Assembly: GCA_035610365.1 (NCBI GenBank)
Contig: CM069433.1
Coordinates: 134,620,545 to 134,684,544 of the forward strand
DNA: 64,000 nt
Source of the DNA: Aquatica leii
Taxonomy: Eukaryota > Arthropoda > Insecta > Coleoptera > Lampyridae
Direction: 5' to 3'
The translations under genes and the position numbers were made by a program. Positions 45,938 to 54,484 of this stretch are shown in pieces; position 1 is the first letter of the stretch, and every line of letters starts with the position of its first letter. Under the pieces are notes generated by a model. It ran no database searches. It was not told the DNA's origin and was given only the letters and a program-made list of their open reading frames with translations.

Positions 45938-47158
45938 TGTAACGAACCGTATCTGAAATTAAGTTACAATATAGAACGTTATGTTTGATTTATTTTATTT
46001 TGGTAGTTAGGACCGTTGTTTAATTATTATTATTAAGAATTGTACTTTATTAATTAATTAAGTTAAGTAAGTTTCCGTCCCCGTGTAAATAAATAAGGAA
46101 TTTCCGCTAGTACCGAACGCGCAACTAAGCTCGCGCTATCCCCGCTTACCGGCGCTTCATCCGTCAGAGCGCATGTTATCCCCGCTTGAACCGTTCTCCC
46201 ACTTCCGGAGTCGCAAATAAAAGCGGAACCCCGACGCAGGAACGCCAGTTCCAGTTGGAGCTCGCTTCTAAGAAGATTCCGGGGTTTCAGTGCACCAGCT
46301 GGAGTTTAGGGTAAGCCGTTTTGCTTTTATTAACCGGACCTCCGGGGGAGATACCGCTCCTCCTTGTCTGCTCTTCCCTACCCTATCCTTTACCGGGAGT
46401 CGTATTCGTAGTGTTTGGCTTTGGCCTGCGTATACGCCGTCAACACGTCGTATCCGTAGTGTTTGACTTTGGCCTACGGATACTCTTACCTCTATCCTTA
46501 ACCGAGAGTCGTATTCCTAGTGTTTGTCTTTGGCTTGCAAATACGCCGTCAACACGTCGTCTCCGTAGTGTTTAGCTTTGGCCTGCGGGTACGCCTTCCC
46601 CCATCCATTACCGAACGTCGTATTCGTAGTGTTTGGCTTTGGCCTGCGAATACGCCTTCAACACGTCGTCTCCGTAGTGTTTGGCTTTGGCCTGCGGATA
46701 CGCCTTCCAATACCGTGCCCACGTCCCTTCTCCTCCCTCTTAAGTACGAATCCGAATAAACCCCGTCTACCGATCCAACCAACGGAGGTTGCTACCCTAG
46801 TGCATGCTTGCTCGCTTAGTCACCGACGTCACCGCTTGTCGAACGCACGCTAATCACTCATTGGTTTATAGATCACCTTCCGCTTGCTTGGTTGTGGCCG
46901 CCGTTTATGCACCGTTCCTTGTTGGTTTTGAGAATAAATAAAGTTATTTTGATTTACTATTGTGTATTTTATTTCCGTCGCCTTGCTCCGCTTTTAGGTC
47001 CGTTTGAAGCCCTGGACAACCGTTTCTTCACTGTAGTTACCCGGACAGTGCCGTCGAATAGGAGAGTAAACTCCTCGAACAAATCTGGCGCCCGAGAACC
47101 GTTCCGTCCACTAGCTTTTTATTACAGCGAAGCAGTGCAATCCGGAGTAAGCGTCACA
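45938..47158 (+). repeat. 5' LTR of the gypsy element
   Basis: 1221 bp. Contains three ~109-bp tandem units (46399-46712) and an AATAAATAAA polyadenylation signal (~46933-46942). A PBS-like TGGCGCCCGAG lies at 47094-47104, within the LTR. Outside the tandem array it looks identical to the 3' LTR except for a 2-bp length difference near 46360. Confidence 0.95.
46399..46712. repeat. LTR tandem array, 5' copy: three ~109-bp units, six hairpin half-units
   Basis: Units begin GTCGTATTC at 46399, 46508 and 46617. Each holds two half-units with the core CGTAGTGTTTGGCTTTGGCC flanked by inverted arms (GTATTCGTAG...CTGCGAATAC or TCCGTAG...CTACGGA). In this LTR the first two units carry many substitutions relative to the 3' LTR. 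Confidence 0.85.
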
Positions 47159-47160
47159 AA

Positions 47161-47179
47161 TGGCGCCCGAGCAGGGACC
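47161..47179 (+). other. Primer-binding site, tRNA-Lys type
   Basis: TGGCGCCCGAGCAGGGACC begins 2 nt after the LTR. It is complementary, with about one mismatch from memory, to the 3' end of tRNA-Lys(UUU), the primer used by gypsy-type and lentiviral elements. Confidence 0.8.
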
Positions 47180-47520
47180 GAGTTTTTATTTCAAGTAGGA
47201 AGGTACCGTTTGACGAGTTACGGAAATACCCGAAGATTGCCGAGCTTACCCGAAGGTAAACCAAGACCGATAGGCGTAAACGAAGGGTATCCATCGACTA
47301 AAGAAGCACCAAGGATACCGTTCCGACTATTTCCGAGGACACCCGAGTGTTTCCGAACCCTATCCCGCCTCCAAACACCCTCGAGTAACACCTCGTTTCA
47401 AGCAAGTCGACCCTAAGGATCCCGTTCCACCCACTCCCGTCCCAATCCGAGGCTTCCTGAACGAGTTATCCCACCTGAAAGCCACTAGTACCTACCGTTT
47501 CCGTCGTAACCGTCCGGAGT

Positions 47521-48678
47521 ATGGCACATGCAAAGGAGGATATACCGAGGACCGAAATGGACACCAAAGAGGATAGTACTGATACCACCGATCCCCGTGT
47601 AAGCTGGATTTACCGTTTGAAGAAGGAACAGCTGAAGGAAGAAAATTCTAAATTTGGATTGAAGACCGCTGGCACTGTTGATGAAATGCGCCGAGACTTA
47701 GTAAGTTTCGTCCGGTATGGAAAACCGCCGCAATCGACCTCCGTCGCTCCAAGACCAACGAACACCGCCGAGACCGCTAGCAACCCAACACCGAGTCCGT
47801 CAAACCGTCGTAGTTTGCTAGAACAGGCGAAGATTCACAAGTGGAAGCTCAGCTTCAATGGTAAGTCGGATCCAGTGACCTTCCTCGAACGGTTAGACGA
47901 AGCTTGCGAGCAGCATGGTCTCACCCAGGACTTACTATTGCCGGCGTTACCAGAGATTCTCACGGACAATGCGTTGTTATGGTACCGTAACACCAAGAAG
48001 AATTGGAGTTGTTGGACGGACTTTATCCGAGATTTCCAAATATTTTTCTTGCCAGCCGACTACCGGATTAATCTCGAAGCAGAGATTAGCAGAAGACTTC
48101 AACGTAAAGGGGAATCAGGGATGGATTACCTAACCGCCCTTCAGACATTGATTCGACGACATGGCACTCTTACGGAGGAACAAGAAATGTATTGGTTGCA
48201 TCGAAATCTACTTCCGGAATACCGTTTATACATCCGCAGGTCTGATTTCAAGGATATAACCGAGTTCATGAGCTGCATCAAAGAGTTTGAGCTCATCCGG
48301 CAAGGCGAAACTCCGACGAGCGCCAAAAAGGAAACCGTACCTCCGCGCCTTCCGGGAAAGTGGGACACCGCCCACCCCCGACCAACTATCGTTCCACCTG
48401 TCCGAACGGAGACACCGGTGCGGTCAAACAACGTTCGTATTCCCGTAGAAGCCGCTGACCTGTGCTGGAGGTGCGGACAAACCGGCCATTACCGACGATA
48501 TTGCCGAAATCCGCCCATTCTTTTTTGTTCCGCGTGTGGGAAACAAGGCGTATTCTCCAAAGACTGTACTTGCAGAAGTGCGGGAAACGACCGGGGAGCT
48601 CAGCAGCAGGAAGGTCTGCGACGCTCCGGACAACCAGGACCTTCCAGACCAAGGATAACCGACCATACCTCACCGTAA
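47521..48678 (+). CDS. gag: Gag of the gypsy element (385 codons)
   Basis: Structural protein that packages the element RNA. The methionine at 47521 follows a ~340-nt leader. Residues 28-66 (SWIYRLKKEQLKEENSKFGL) form a short SAP-like helical motif. The capsid region spans ~105-260, with KWKLSFNGKSDPVTFLERLD and the retrotransposon_gag-type FLPADYRINLEAEISRRLQR. The nucleocapsid at 315-351 has CWRCGQTGHYRRYC, a proper C-X2-C-X4-H-X4-C knuckle. Seven residues later comes CSACGKQGVFSKDCTC, in which valine replaces the His ligand and a C-X-C follows. A -1 slippery heptamer overlaps codons 354-356, straight after the knuckles, leaving a 29-residue Gln/Pro-rich tail on unshifted Gag. Confidence 0.93.
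   Translation: MAHAKEDIPRTEMDTKEDSTDTTDPRVSWIYRLKKEQLKEENSKFGLKTAGTVDEMRRDLVSFVRYGKPPQSTSVAPRPTNTAETASNPTPSPSNRRSLLEQAKIHKWKLSFNGKSDPVTFLERLDEACEQHGLTQDLLLPALPEILTDNALLWYRNTKKNWSCWTDFIRDFQIFFLPADYRINLEAEISRRLQRKGESGMDYLTALQTLIRRHGTLTEEQEMYWLHRNLLPEYRLYIRRSDFKDITEFMSCIKEFELIRQGETPTSAKKETVPPRLPGKWDTAHPRPTIVPPVRTETPVRSNNVRIPVEAADLCWRCGQTGHYRRYCRNPPILFCSACGKQGVFSKDCTCRSAGNDRGAQQQEGLRRSGQPGPSRPRITDHTSP
48582..48650 (+). promoter_or_regulatory. Predicted -1 ribosomal frameshift signal: GGGAAAC plus downstream pseudoknot
   Basis: GGGAAAC at 48582-48588 is in the correct phase in the gag frame (G GGA AAC) to slip into the pol frame. Six nt later GGAGC (48595-48599) can pair with GCTCC (48623-48627). 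GGAAGGTC (48609-48616), inside that loop, can pair perfectly with GACCTTCC (48638-48645) downstream. This is the layout of an H-type pseudoknot. Pairing was done by eye only. Confidence 0.7.
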
Positions 48679-51600
48679 AGATCGAAAACCACCCGATCTG
48701 TGCCCTAGTGGACACCGGAGCCGTCTCATCTTTTCTGGGCCCCATACCGTTAGCGATCTGTGCTAGCCTGGGGGTGAGAACGCAAACCGTAACCGATCGA
48801 TCCGCTAGAGTGATCAATGGAACCGAGGTCCCAATTTCCGAAGTGGTTACCGCTAGGATCTCAGTAGATGACCAGGAAAGCCAACACACGTTCAACGCGT
48901 TACCGGACATGACCTACGAATGTATTCTGGGAATGGATTTTCTCCATACGATGAATTTCCACATGAACTTCCAGACGGGACTTATCTTCTTGGGTAATCG
49001 ATGTATATCTGGCAAAACCAAGAGACCAGAACAGGCCATGGTGACATCAATGGTGGATAGCTTGGAGGCCGCTAATGAAAAGCGAATGCAAGATTTATTG
49101 AGTGAGGAGTTACCGGATCTGCAAGCGCTGAGTGGACTCGCCCGCCGAGTAGAGCACCACATCCGCCTCCGCGATCGACAACCGATTAAACAACGTCACC
49201 GCCCGATCAACCCGAAGATGCGAGAGATAGTCAACGCCGAAATTGACCGCATGCTCGCTCAGGGGGTAATCGAAGCAAGCCATAGTCCTTGGAGTTCACC
49301 CATCGTCATGGTACGGAAAACCGACGGAAGTGCCCGTTTCTGCATAGATTTCCGCAAAGTCAATGACGTCACCGAAAAGGATGCTTACCCGCTCCCGCAT
49401 ATTCATGGCATCCTGGACCAGTTGCGAGAAGCCAATTACTTCTCGAGCCTCGACTTAAAAGAAGGATACTGGCAGATACCGCTGTCCGCCGAAAGTAAAC
49501 CAGTAACCGCTTTCACCGTACCGGGTCGAGGCCTATTCCAGTTTCGAGTAATGCCTTTTGGTCTTCACTCCGCCCCGGCCACCTTTCAACGCCTACTCGA
49601 TACCGTCATCGGACCTGAATTGGAAGGCAAAGCATTTGCTTATCTCGACGACATCATTGTCCTAGGGAAGACTTTCGATGAACATCTGCAGAACCTGAAG
49701 TTGGTGTTTAACCGTCTTAAGGCCGTAAACCTGAAATTAAACCCGGAGAAATGCCAGTTCGGACGTAAATCATTGAAGTATCTAGGACACCTGGTCAGTG
49801 CAGAAGGAGTCCGGACCGATCCAGAGAAAGTAGAAGCCATCTTGCAGATTCCGACCCCCACCACCGTCAAGAAGCTCCGTCAGTTCCTAGGAGTAGCCTC
49901 GTGGTACCGTCGATTTATACCGTCTTTTTCTACCACCGCGGCTCCGTTAACCAAGCTCCTACGGAAAAAGCAATCTTGGAAGTGGGGTACCGAGCAAGAC
50001 GACGCTTTCGCGCTCCTCAAGCAACAACTAACCGAATCTCCCGTGTTGACTTGTCCGGATTTTGGAAGACCGTTTATTCTGCAAACCGACGCATCTGACC
50101 ACGGCCTGGGGGCGGCTTTGATACAAAACCATTCCGACGGCGACCACGTAATAGCCTACGCTAGCCGCACGCTGACAGCCCCGGAGAAAACCTACTCCGT
50201 TACCGAAAAGGAGTGTTTAGCGATTGTATGGGGTATCGAGAAGATGAGGCCGTACTTAGAAGGTTACCACTTCACCGTCATAACGGATCATCAATCGCTG
50301 CGCTGGCTTCACTCAATTCGAAGTCCAACTGGTCGTATCGCCCGCTGGAGTATCTTCTTGCAACAATTCGACTTCGAGATCAAGTACCGGAAGGGCATTC
50401 TGAATAAAATAGCAGACACCCTATCTCGAGAACCGTTGCCAGGACCCATTGATACTTTAGCTGCTGTTGAATCTGGGGGTTGCAAATGGTATGAACGGCT
50501 GGTTGACACCGTCCAAACGAATCCTCAAGGGGTACCCGATTATACCGTCCGCGATGGAAACTTGTACCGACACCTTGTGCCTCTGAAAAAAGCTATTAAA
50601 GAGGACCTAACCGAACCTTGGAAGCTCTGCGTACCGACCCCGCTCCGATCACGAGTGTTAGCGGAGAACCATGATCTCCCTACCGCTGGCCACACCGGGA
50701 TAGCCAAAACGACCGCCCGTATTGCTGAGAGATATTATTGGCCAGGCATGTACCGCGACATCGCAAGGTATGTCCGCAGTTGTCAGACCTGCCAACGATA
50801 TAAGGTAGAAAGTCAGAACCCCGCGGGATACATGCAACCTTCCCGCAACTGTGAACCCTGGGACACCGTTAGCATCGACTTGATCGGTCCTCTACCCAGG
50901 TCAAAGAAAGGTTGTTCCTTCGCCGCGGTCTTCTTGGACCGATTTACCAAATGGGTGTGTTGCCGTCCGCTCCGTAATGCCACAGCCGCCCATATTGTCA
51001 CCGCCTTCTACGAAGAGATTGTTACCAAATTCGGAACACCTCGTACCGTCATCACCGATAATGGGACGCAGTTCACTAGTATCGCGTTCCGGCAATTACT
51101 TCGCGAGTTTGGAATCCAACACCGATTGACTCCCCCGTATACTCCGCAAGCCAATCCCGTTGAAAGAGCCAACCGTACGTTAAAGACCGTCATTGCTCAG
51201 TACTGCGAAACCGATCAACGCACTTGGGATCGCCTCCTTCCCGATGCGGTTATGGCTCTGAATACCGCTCAACACGAATCCACGGGGTTTACACCGGCGT
51301 TCCTCAACTTTGGACGCGAATTAGTGCTTCCGGCAGCTCTACACCGCGAAGTAGAGCCTATTGAACAGGATGACACCGGCCATTCTACCGACGTTCCGCC
51401 CCGTTACCTTAGCCGTTTACAACAATTGCAAGAAATTTTTCCCGTTGTCCGCGATACTCTCACGAAAGCGTTCGCCAAGCAAAGTAAGCATTATAACCTT
51501 AGGCGACGTCCGTGGCGATGCTACGTTGGTGACCAGGTGTGGAAGCGCGAGTATCTTCAATCTTCCGCTGTTGAAGGATACGCTGCCAAACTCGCCCCTA

Positions 51601-52256
51601 AGTATGCAGGTCCCTTTACCGTCACTAAAGTCTTATCCCCGGTGGTATACCGTCTCCGAGATGAGCAAGGCACCGTCCATTCTTCCGTCCACGTTAAGGA
51701 TCTTAAACCGTACCGTCCTAGAGTAACCGAAACACTTTTACTTGCAGAACAAAACATGCCGAAAGTGACTCGCCTTCCGCCGTCGACACATTCCGTCAGT
51801 ATCCGCCTAGCCCAGGAGGCTGAGAAAGCTCGCCGGATCAAGGAAACGGTAGCCCGCCGGAAAACGACCGACCACGAGATGAATGCCGACGATCAACAGA
51901 CACGGCCCGCAAATACTGCTATCGCCGTGAGCAGGTCTATGCCTGCTTTTTCCTCCGCCCCGCAGTCGGTACCGTCGTCCAGTTCAACCAGCACCGACGC
52001 AACGTCAGGAATGACCGAGCCCAGTGCACTCTGCTGGCGTTGTGGTCTTACTGGGCATCGCCGGGATCACTGCAACCGTCCGCCCGTCCTGTTCTGCTCC
52101 CGATGCGGTCGCCTAGGGGTGATGTCGCGCCACTGCCGCTGTTCCTCCCGTTCTACGCCCCGGGGGGGCGCAACCCATCATCGACGGCAGCGAGGACTTC
52201 ACGCCTTCCTCCCGAACAGAAGAGCTGAGGCCCGCCGCGACGCGGGAATCGAGTGA
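48588..52256 (+). CDS. pol: Pol of the gypsy element: protease, RT, RNase H, integrase, extra zinc knuckles
   Basis: The open frame runs from 48462 (numbering used here, 1264 codons), but with the slippery site translation would enter at about codon 43. Protease: VDTGAVSS (D84) and ILGMDF. RT: SLDLKEGYWQ (D331), MPFGLHSAPATF, YLDD (394-397). RNase H: QTDASDHGLGAAL (D543), EKECLAIVWGIEK (E582), VITDHQSL (D609). Integrase: HHCC (ENHDLPTAGHTGIAK...CQTCQ, 736-777), catalytic D806, D866 and E901 (NPVERANR), GPY/F region KYAGPFTVTKV (1047-1057) and VHVKDLKPYRP. A Ser/Thr/Pro linker then leads to a second double zinc knuckle at 1191-1227 and a basic tail. No stops or missing catalytic residues were seen. 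There is no chromodomain. Confidence 0.93.
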   Translation, partial: RPGSSAAGRSATLRTTRTFQTKDNRPYLTVKIENHPICALVDTGAVSSFLGPIPLAICASLGVRTQTVTDRSARVINGTEVPISEVVTARISVDDQESQHTFNALPDMTYECILGMDFLHTMNFHMNFQTGLIFLGNRCISGKTKRPEQAMVTSMVDSLEAANEKRMQDLLSEELPDLQALSGLARRVEHHIRLRDRQPIKQRHRPINPKMREIVNAEIDRMLAQGVIEASHSPWSSPIVMVRKTDGSARFCIDFRKVNDVTEKDAYPLPHIHGILDQLREANYFSSLDLKEGYWQIPLSAESKPVTAFTVPGRGLFQFRVMPFGLHSAPATFQRLLDTVIGPELEGKAFAYLDDIIVLGKTFDEHLQNLKLVFNRLKAVNLKLNPEKCQFGRKSLKYLGHLVSAEGVRTDPEKVEAILQIPTPTTVKKLRQFLGVASWYRRFIPSFSTTAAPLTKLLRKKQSWKWGTEQDDAFALLKQQLTESPVLTCPDFGRPFILQTDASDHGLGAALIQNHSDGDHVIAYASRTLTAPEKTYSVTEKECLAIVWGIEKMRPYLEGYHFTVITDHQSLRWLHSIRSPTGRIARWSIFLQQFDFEIKYRKGILNKIADTLSREPLPGPIDTLAAVESGGCKWYERLVDTVQTNPQGVPDYTVRDGNLYRHLVPLKKAIKEDLTEPWKLCVPTPLRSRVLAENHDLPTAGHTGIAKTTARIAERYYWPGMYRDIARYVRSCQTCQRYKVESQNPAGYMQPSRNCEPWDTVSIDLIGPLPRSKKGCSFAAVFLDRFTKWVCCRPLRNATAAHIVTAFYEEIVTKFGTPRTVITDNGTQFTSIAFRQLLREFGIQHRLTPPYTPQANPVERANRTLKTVIAQYCETDQRTWDRLLPDAVMALNTAQHESTGFTPAFLNFGRELVLPAALHREVEPIEQDDTGHSTDVPPRYLSRLQQLQEIFPVVRDTLTKAFAKQSKHYNLRRRPWRCYVGDQVWKREYLQSSAVEGYAAKLAPKYAGPFTVTKVLSPVVYRLRDEQGTVHSSVHVKDLKPYRPRVTETLLLAEQNMPKVTRLPPSTHSVSIRLAQEAEKARRIKETVARRKTTDHEMNADDQQTRPANTAIAVSRSMPAFSSAPQSVPSSSSTSTDATSGMTEPSALCWRCGLTGHRRDHCNRPPVLFCSRCGRLGVMSRHCRCSSRSTPRGGATHHRRQRGLHAFLPNRRAEARRDAGIE
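52032..52142 (+). other. Gag-like double zinc knuckle fused to the Pol C-terminus
   Basis: CWRCGLTGHRRDHC, seven residues, then CSRCGRLGVMSRHCRC. It matches the Gag knuckles (48463-48573) at 23 of 37 residues, with the same spacing, the same valine in place of His and the same final C-X-C. At the DNA level the two differ at many third codon positions. Confidence 0.9.
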
Positions 52257-52364
52257 CATTCAGGGTCGCCCTAGCGAGAAAGACGCTCTAAGTGTAGTAG
52301 TGTAGTGTTGTGTTGTGCTCCGGACGAACAGTTCTTTTTTTTTGTTTGTTTTATTTCCCTCTCC

Positions 52365-52379
52365 GAAGAAAGAGGGGAG
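52365..52379 (+). other. Polypurine tract of the gypsy element
   Basis: GAAGAAAGAGGGGAG immediately precedes the 3' LTR and would prime plus-strand synthesis. Confidence 0.85.
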
Positions 52380-53603
52380 TGTAACGAACCGTATCTGAAA
52401 TTAAGTTACAATATAGAACGTTATGTTTGATTTATTTTATTTTGGTAGTTAGGACCGTTGTTTAATTATTATTATTAAGAATTGTACTTTATTAATTAAT
52501 TAAGTTAAGTAAGTTTCCGTCCCCGTGTAAATAAATAAGGAATTTCCGCTAGTACCGAACGCGCAACTAAGCTCGCGCTATCCCCGCTTACCGGCGCTTC
52601 ATCCGTCAGAGCGCATGTTATCCCCGCTTGAACCGTTCTCCCACTTCCGGAGTCGCAAATAAAAGCGGAACCCCGACGCAGGAACGCCAGTTCCAGTTGG
52701 AGCTCGCTTCTAAGAAGATTCCGGGGTTTCAGTGCACCAGCTGGAGTTTAGGGTAAGCCGTTTTGCTTTTATTAACCGGACCTCCGGGGGAGATACCGCT
52801 CCCCTCCTTGTCTGCTCTTCCCTACCCTATCCTTTACCGGGCGTCGTATTCGTAGTGTTTGGCTTTGGCCTGCGAATACGCCGTCAACACGTCGTCTCCG
52901 TAGTGTTTGGCTTTGGCCTACGGATACGCCTTCCCCCCGTCAACTACCGAACGTCGTATTCGTAGTGTTTGGCTTTGGCCTGCGAATACGCCGTCAACAC
53001 GTCGTCTCCGTAGTGTTTGGCTTTGGCCTACGGATACGCCTTCCCCCATCCATTACCGAACGTCGTATTCGTAGTGTTTGGCTTTGGCCTGCGAATACGC
53101 CTTCAACACGTCGTCTCCGTAGTGTTTGGCTTTGGCCTGCGGATACGCCTTCCAATACCGTGCCCACGTCCCTTCTCCTCCCTCTTAAGTACGAATCCGA
53201 ATAAACCCCGTCTACCGATCCAACCAACGGAGGTTGCTACCCTAGTGCATGCTTGCTCGCTTAGTCACCGACGTCACCGCTTGTCGAACGCACGCTAATC
53301 ACTCATTGGTTTATAGATCACCTTCCGCTTGCTTGGTTGTGGCCGCCGTTTATGCACCGTTCCTTGTTGGTTTTGAGAATAAATAAAGTTATTTTGATTT
53401 ACTATTGTGTATTTTATTTCCGTCGCCTTGCTCCGCTTTTAGGTCCGTTTGAAGCCCTGGACAACCGTTTCTTCACTGTAGTTACCCGGACAGTGCCGTC
53501 GAATAGGAGAGTAAACTCCTCGAACAAATCTGGCGCCCGAGAACCGTTCCGTCCACTAGCTTTTTATTACAGCGAAGCAGTGCAATCCGGAGTAAGCGTC
53601 ACA
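52380..53603 (+). repeat. 3' LTR of the gypsy element
   Basis: 1224 bp, same ends and signals as the 5' LTR, followed by CTGC (target duplication). The PBS-like TGGCGCCCGAG is at 53531-53541. Confidence 0.95.
52843..53155. repeat. LTR tandem array, 3' copy: three ~110-bp units
   Basis: Units begin GTCGTATTC at 52843, 52953 and 53062 and are nearly identical to one another, unlike the diverged first two units of the 5' LTR. Each holds two hairpin half-units around GTGTTTGGCTTTGGCC. Confidence 0.85.
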
Positions 53604-53609
53604 CTGCCT

Positions 53610-54420
53610 ATATGATAAGTAAACCTATTACAATAATTATTTGTATTCATGTTCTTCAACTTCAATATTAAAAATCGTTTTTGTTAAATTATCTTGACTG
53701 CAATAGAAGAAAAGGTTTGTGGTTAGCAACTTGTAAAATTATTTTTTTAAATTGTTGCTCAAATTCTGTTTCAGTTTTGTTTATATTATTTACGTTTTGT
53801 GTTATGTGTTCTATTTAAATTATTTAGTTGTAAAAGTATGGTGGTGTACTTATAGCTGCATTAAAATTGTGTAATCATCGTAAAAAAATAAACATTTTTG
53901 AAACTCGAAATATATGTTTTACTAATTTATAAAATATATATGAGAAATATCTTGTGATTATAAGAAGAGTAAAATTAACTCCAAAATTATGATTAATATT
54001 CATAATTGTTAATACACTATTCTAAATATCATTTAATAAACAATACTTTATTTATCACATATTATGATTGGCTGCTTAAAAAGTTATTCTTTATTTAATT
54101 AGAGTTTATGAATATTAATCATAAAAAATTTAATCATTAAAACATGTGTGATTATTAAGCATACATAATGAAAATACTTCGTTACTGGATGTGAATTATA
54201 ATCATAATAGATGTGACTTAAATCACATATTACAATTACCTGGTTAAAATTTTATTCTTAATATGATCATTGTTTGTGAGTATTATTCATAAAGATATGA
54301 TCATTACGCATATATAACGAAATCGTTTACTTCATAACTTATGAATTATAATCATCATCGATGCTAACATGACTATTCACAAATTATACCGATGGTTTAT
54401 GAATAGCTAGTAGTAGTTGT
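53610..54420. other. Very AT-rich stretch with recurring TGATTAT/ATAATCAT motifs
   Basis: From about 53950 the motifs TTATGAATATTAATCATAA, GTGATTATTAAG, AATTATAATCATAATAG and similar recur in both orientations at irregular spacing. No coding frame. It may be an unidentified low-complexity repeat. Confidence 0.45.
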
Positions 54421-54446
54421 TTTTAACACGCTTTTATTAGTTCGGG

Positions 54447-54453
54447 ATGTATG

Positions 54454-54482
<29 letters not shown>
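54447..54482. repeat. (ATGT)9 microsatellite
   Basis: Nine perfect ATGT units, directly followed by AACGGAATCTTTGAGC. I recall similar junctions in arthropod interspersed repeats, but without certainty. Confidence 0.95.

Positions 54483-54484
<2 letters not shown>

Larger units (their letters stand above)
45938..53603 (+). mobile_element. Intact-looking, GC-rich Ty3/gypsy LTR retrotransposon
   Basis: The LTRs of 1221 bp (45938-47158) and 1224 bp (52380-53603) start TGTAACG and end GTCACA. The flanking 4-bp duplication CTGC is at 45934-45937 and 53604-53607. The element has a PBS, gag, a pol in the -1 frame and a polypurine tract, with no stop or frame lesion seen in gag or pol. There is no env, so it is a retrotransposon rather than an errantivirus by gene content. 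It is strikingly richer in GC, CpG and CCG than everything around it. Confidence 0.96.

Noticed and set aside
46321-47416. Open frames of 80-174 codons across the gypsy LTRs and leader, such as repeated V-V-F-G-F-G-L-R-I peptides
   Set aside because: They are produced by the tandem array and GC-rich composition, span LTR signals and the PBS, and appear in several frames at once.
48538-48544. Another GGGAAAC just upstream of the proposed frameshift site
   Set aside because: It is out of phase with the gag codons (GGG AAA C), so it cannot act as a standard -1 slip site.
48386-51841. Antisense open frames of 60-174 codons opposite gag and pol
   Set aside because: They are shadows of the GC-rich sense frame, with no recognisable motif.
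45938-53603. Classifying the gypsy element as an endogenous errantivirus
   Set aside because: No env frame exists between pol and the 3' LTR (52257-52379 is only a short spacer), so retrotransposon is the supported call.
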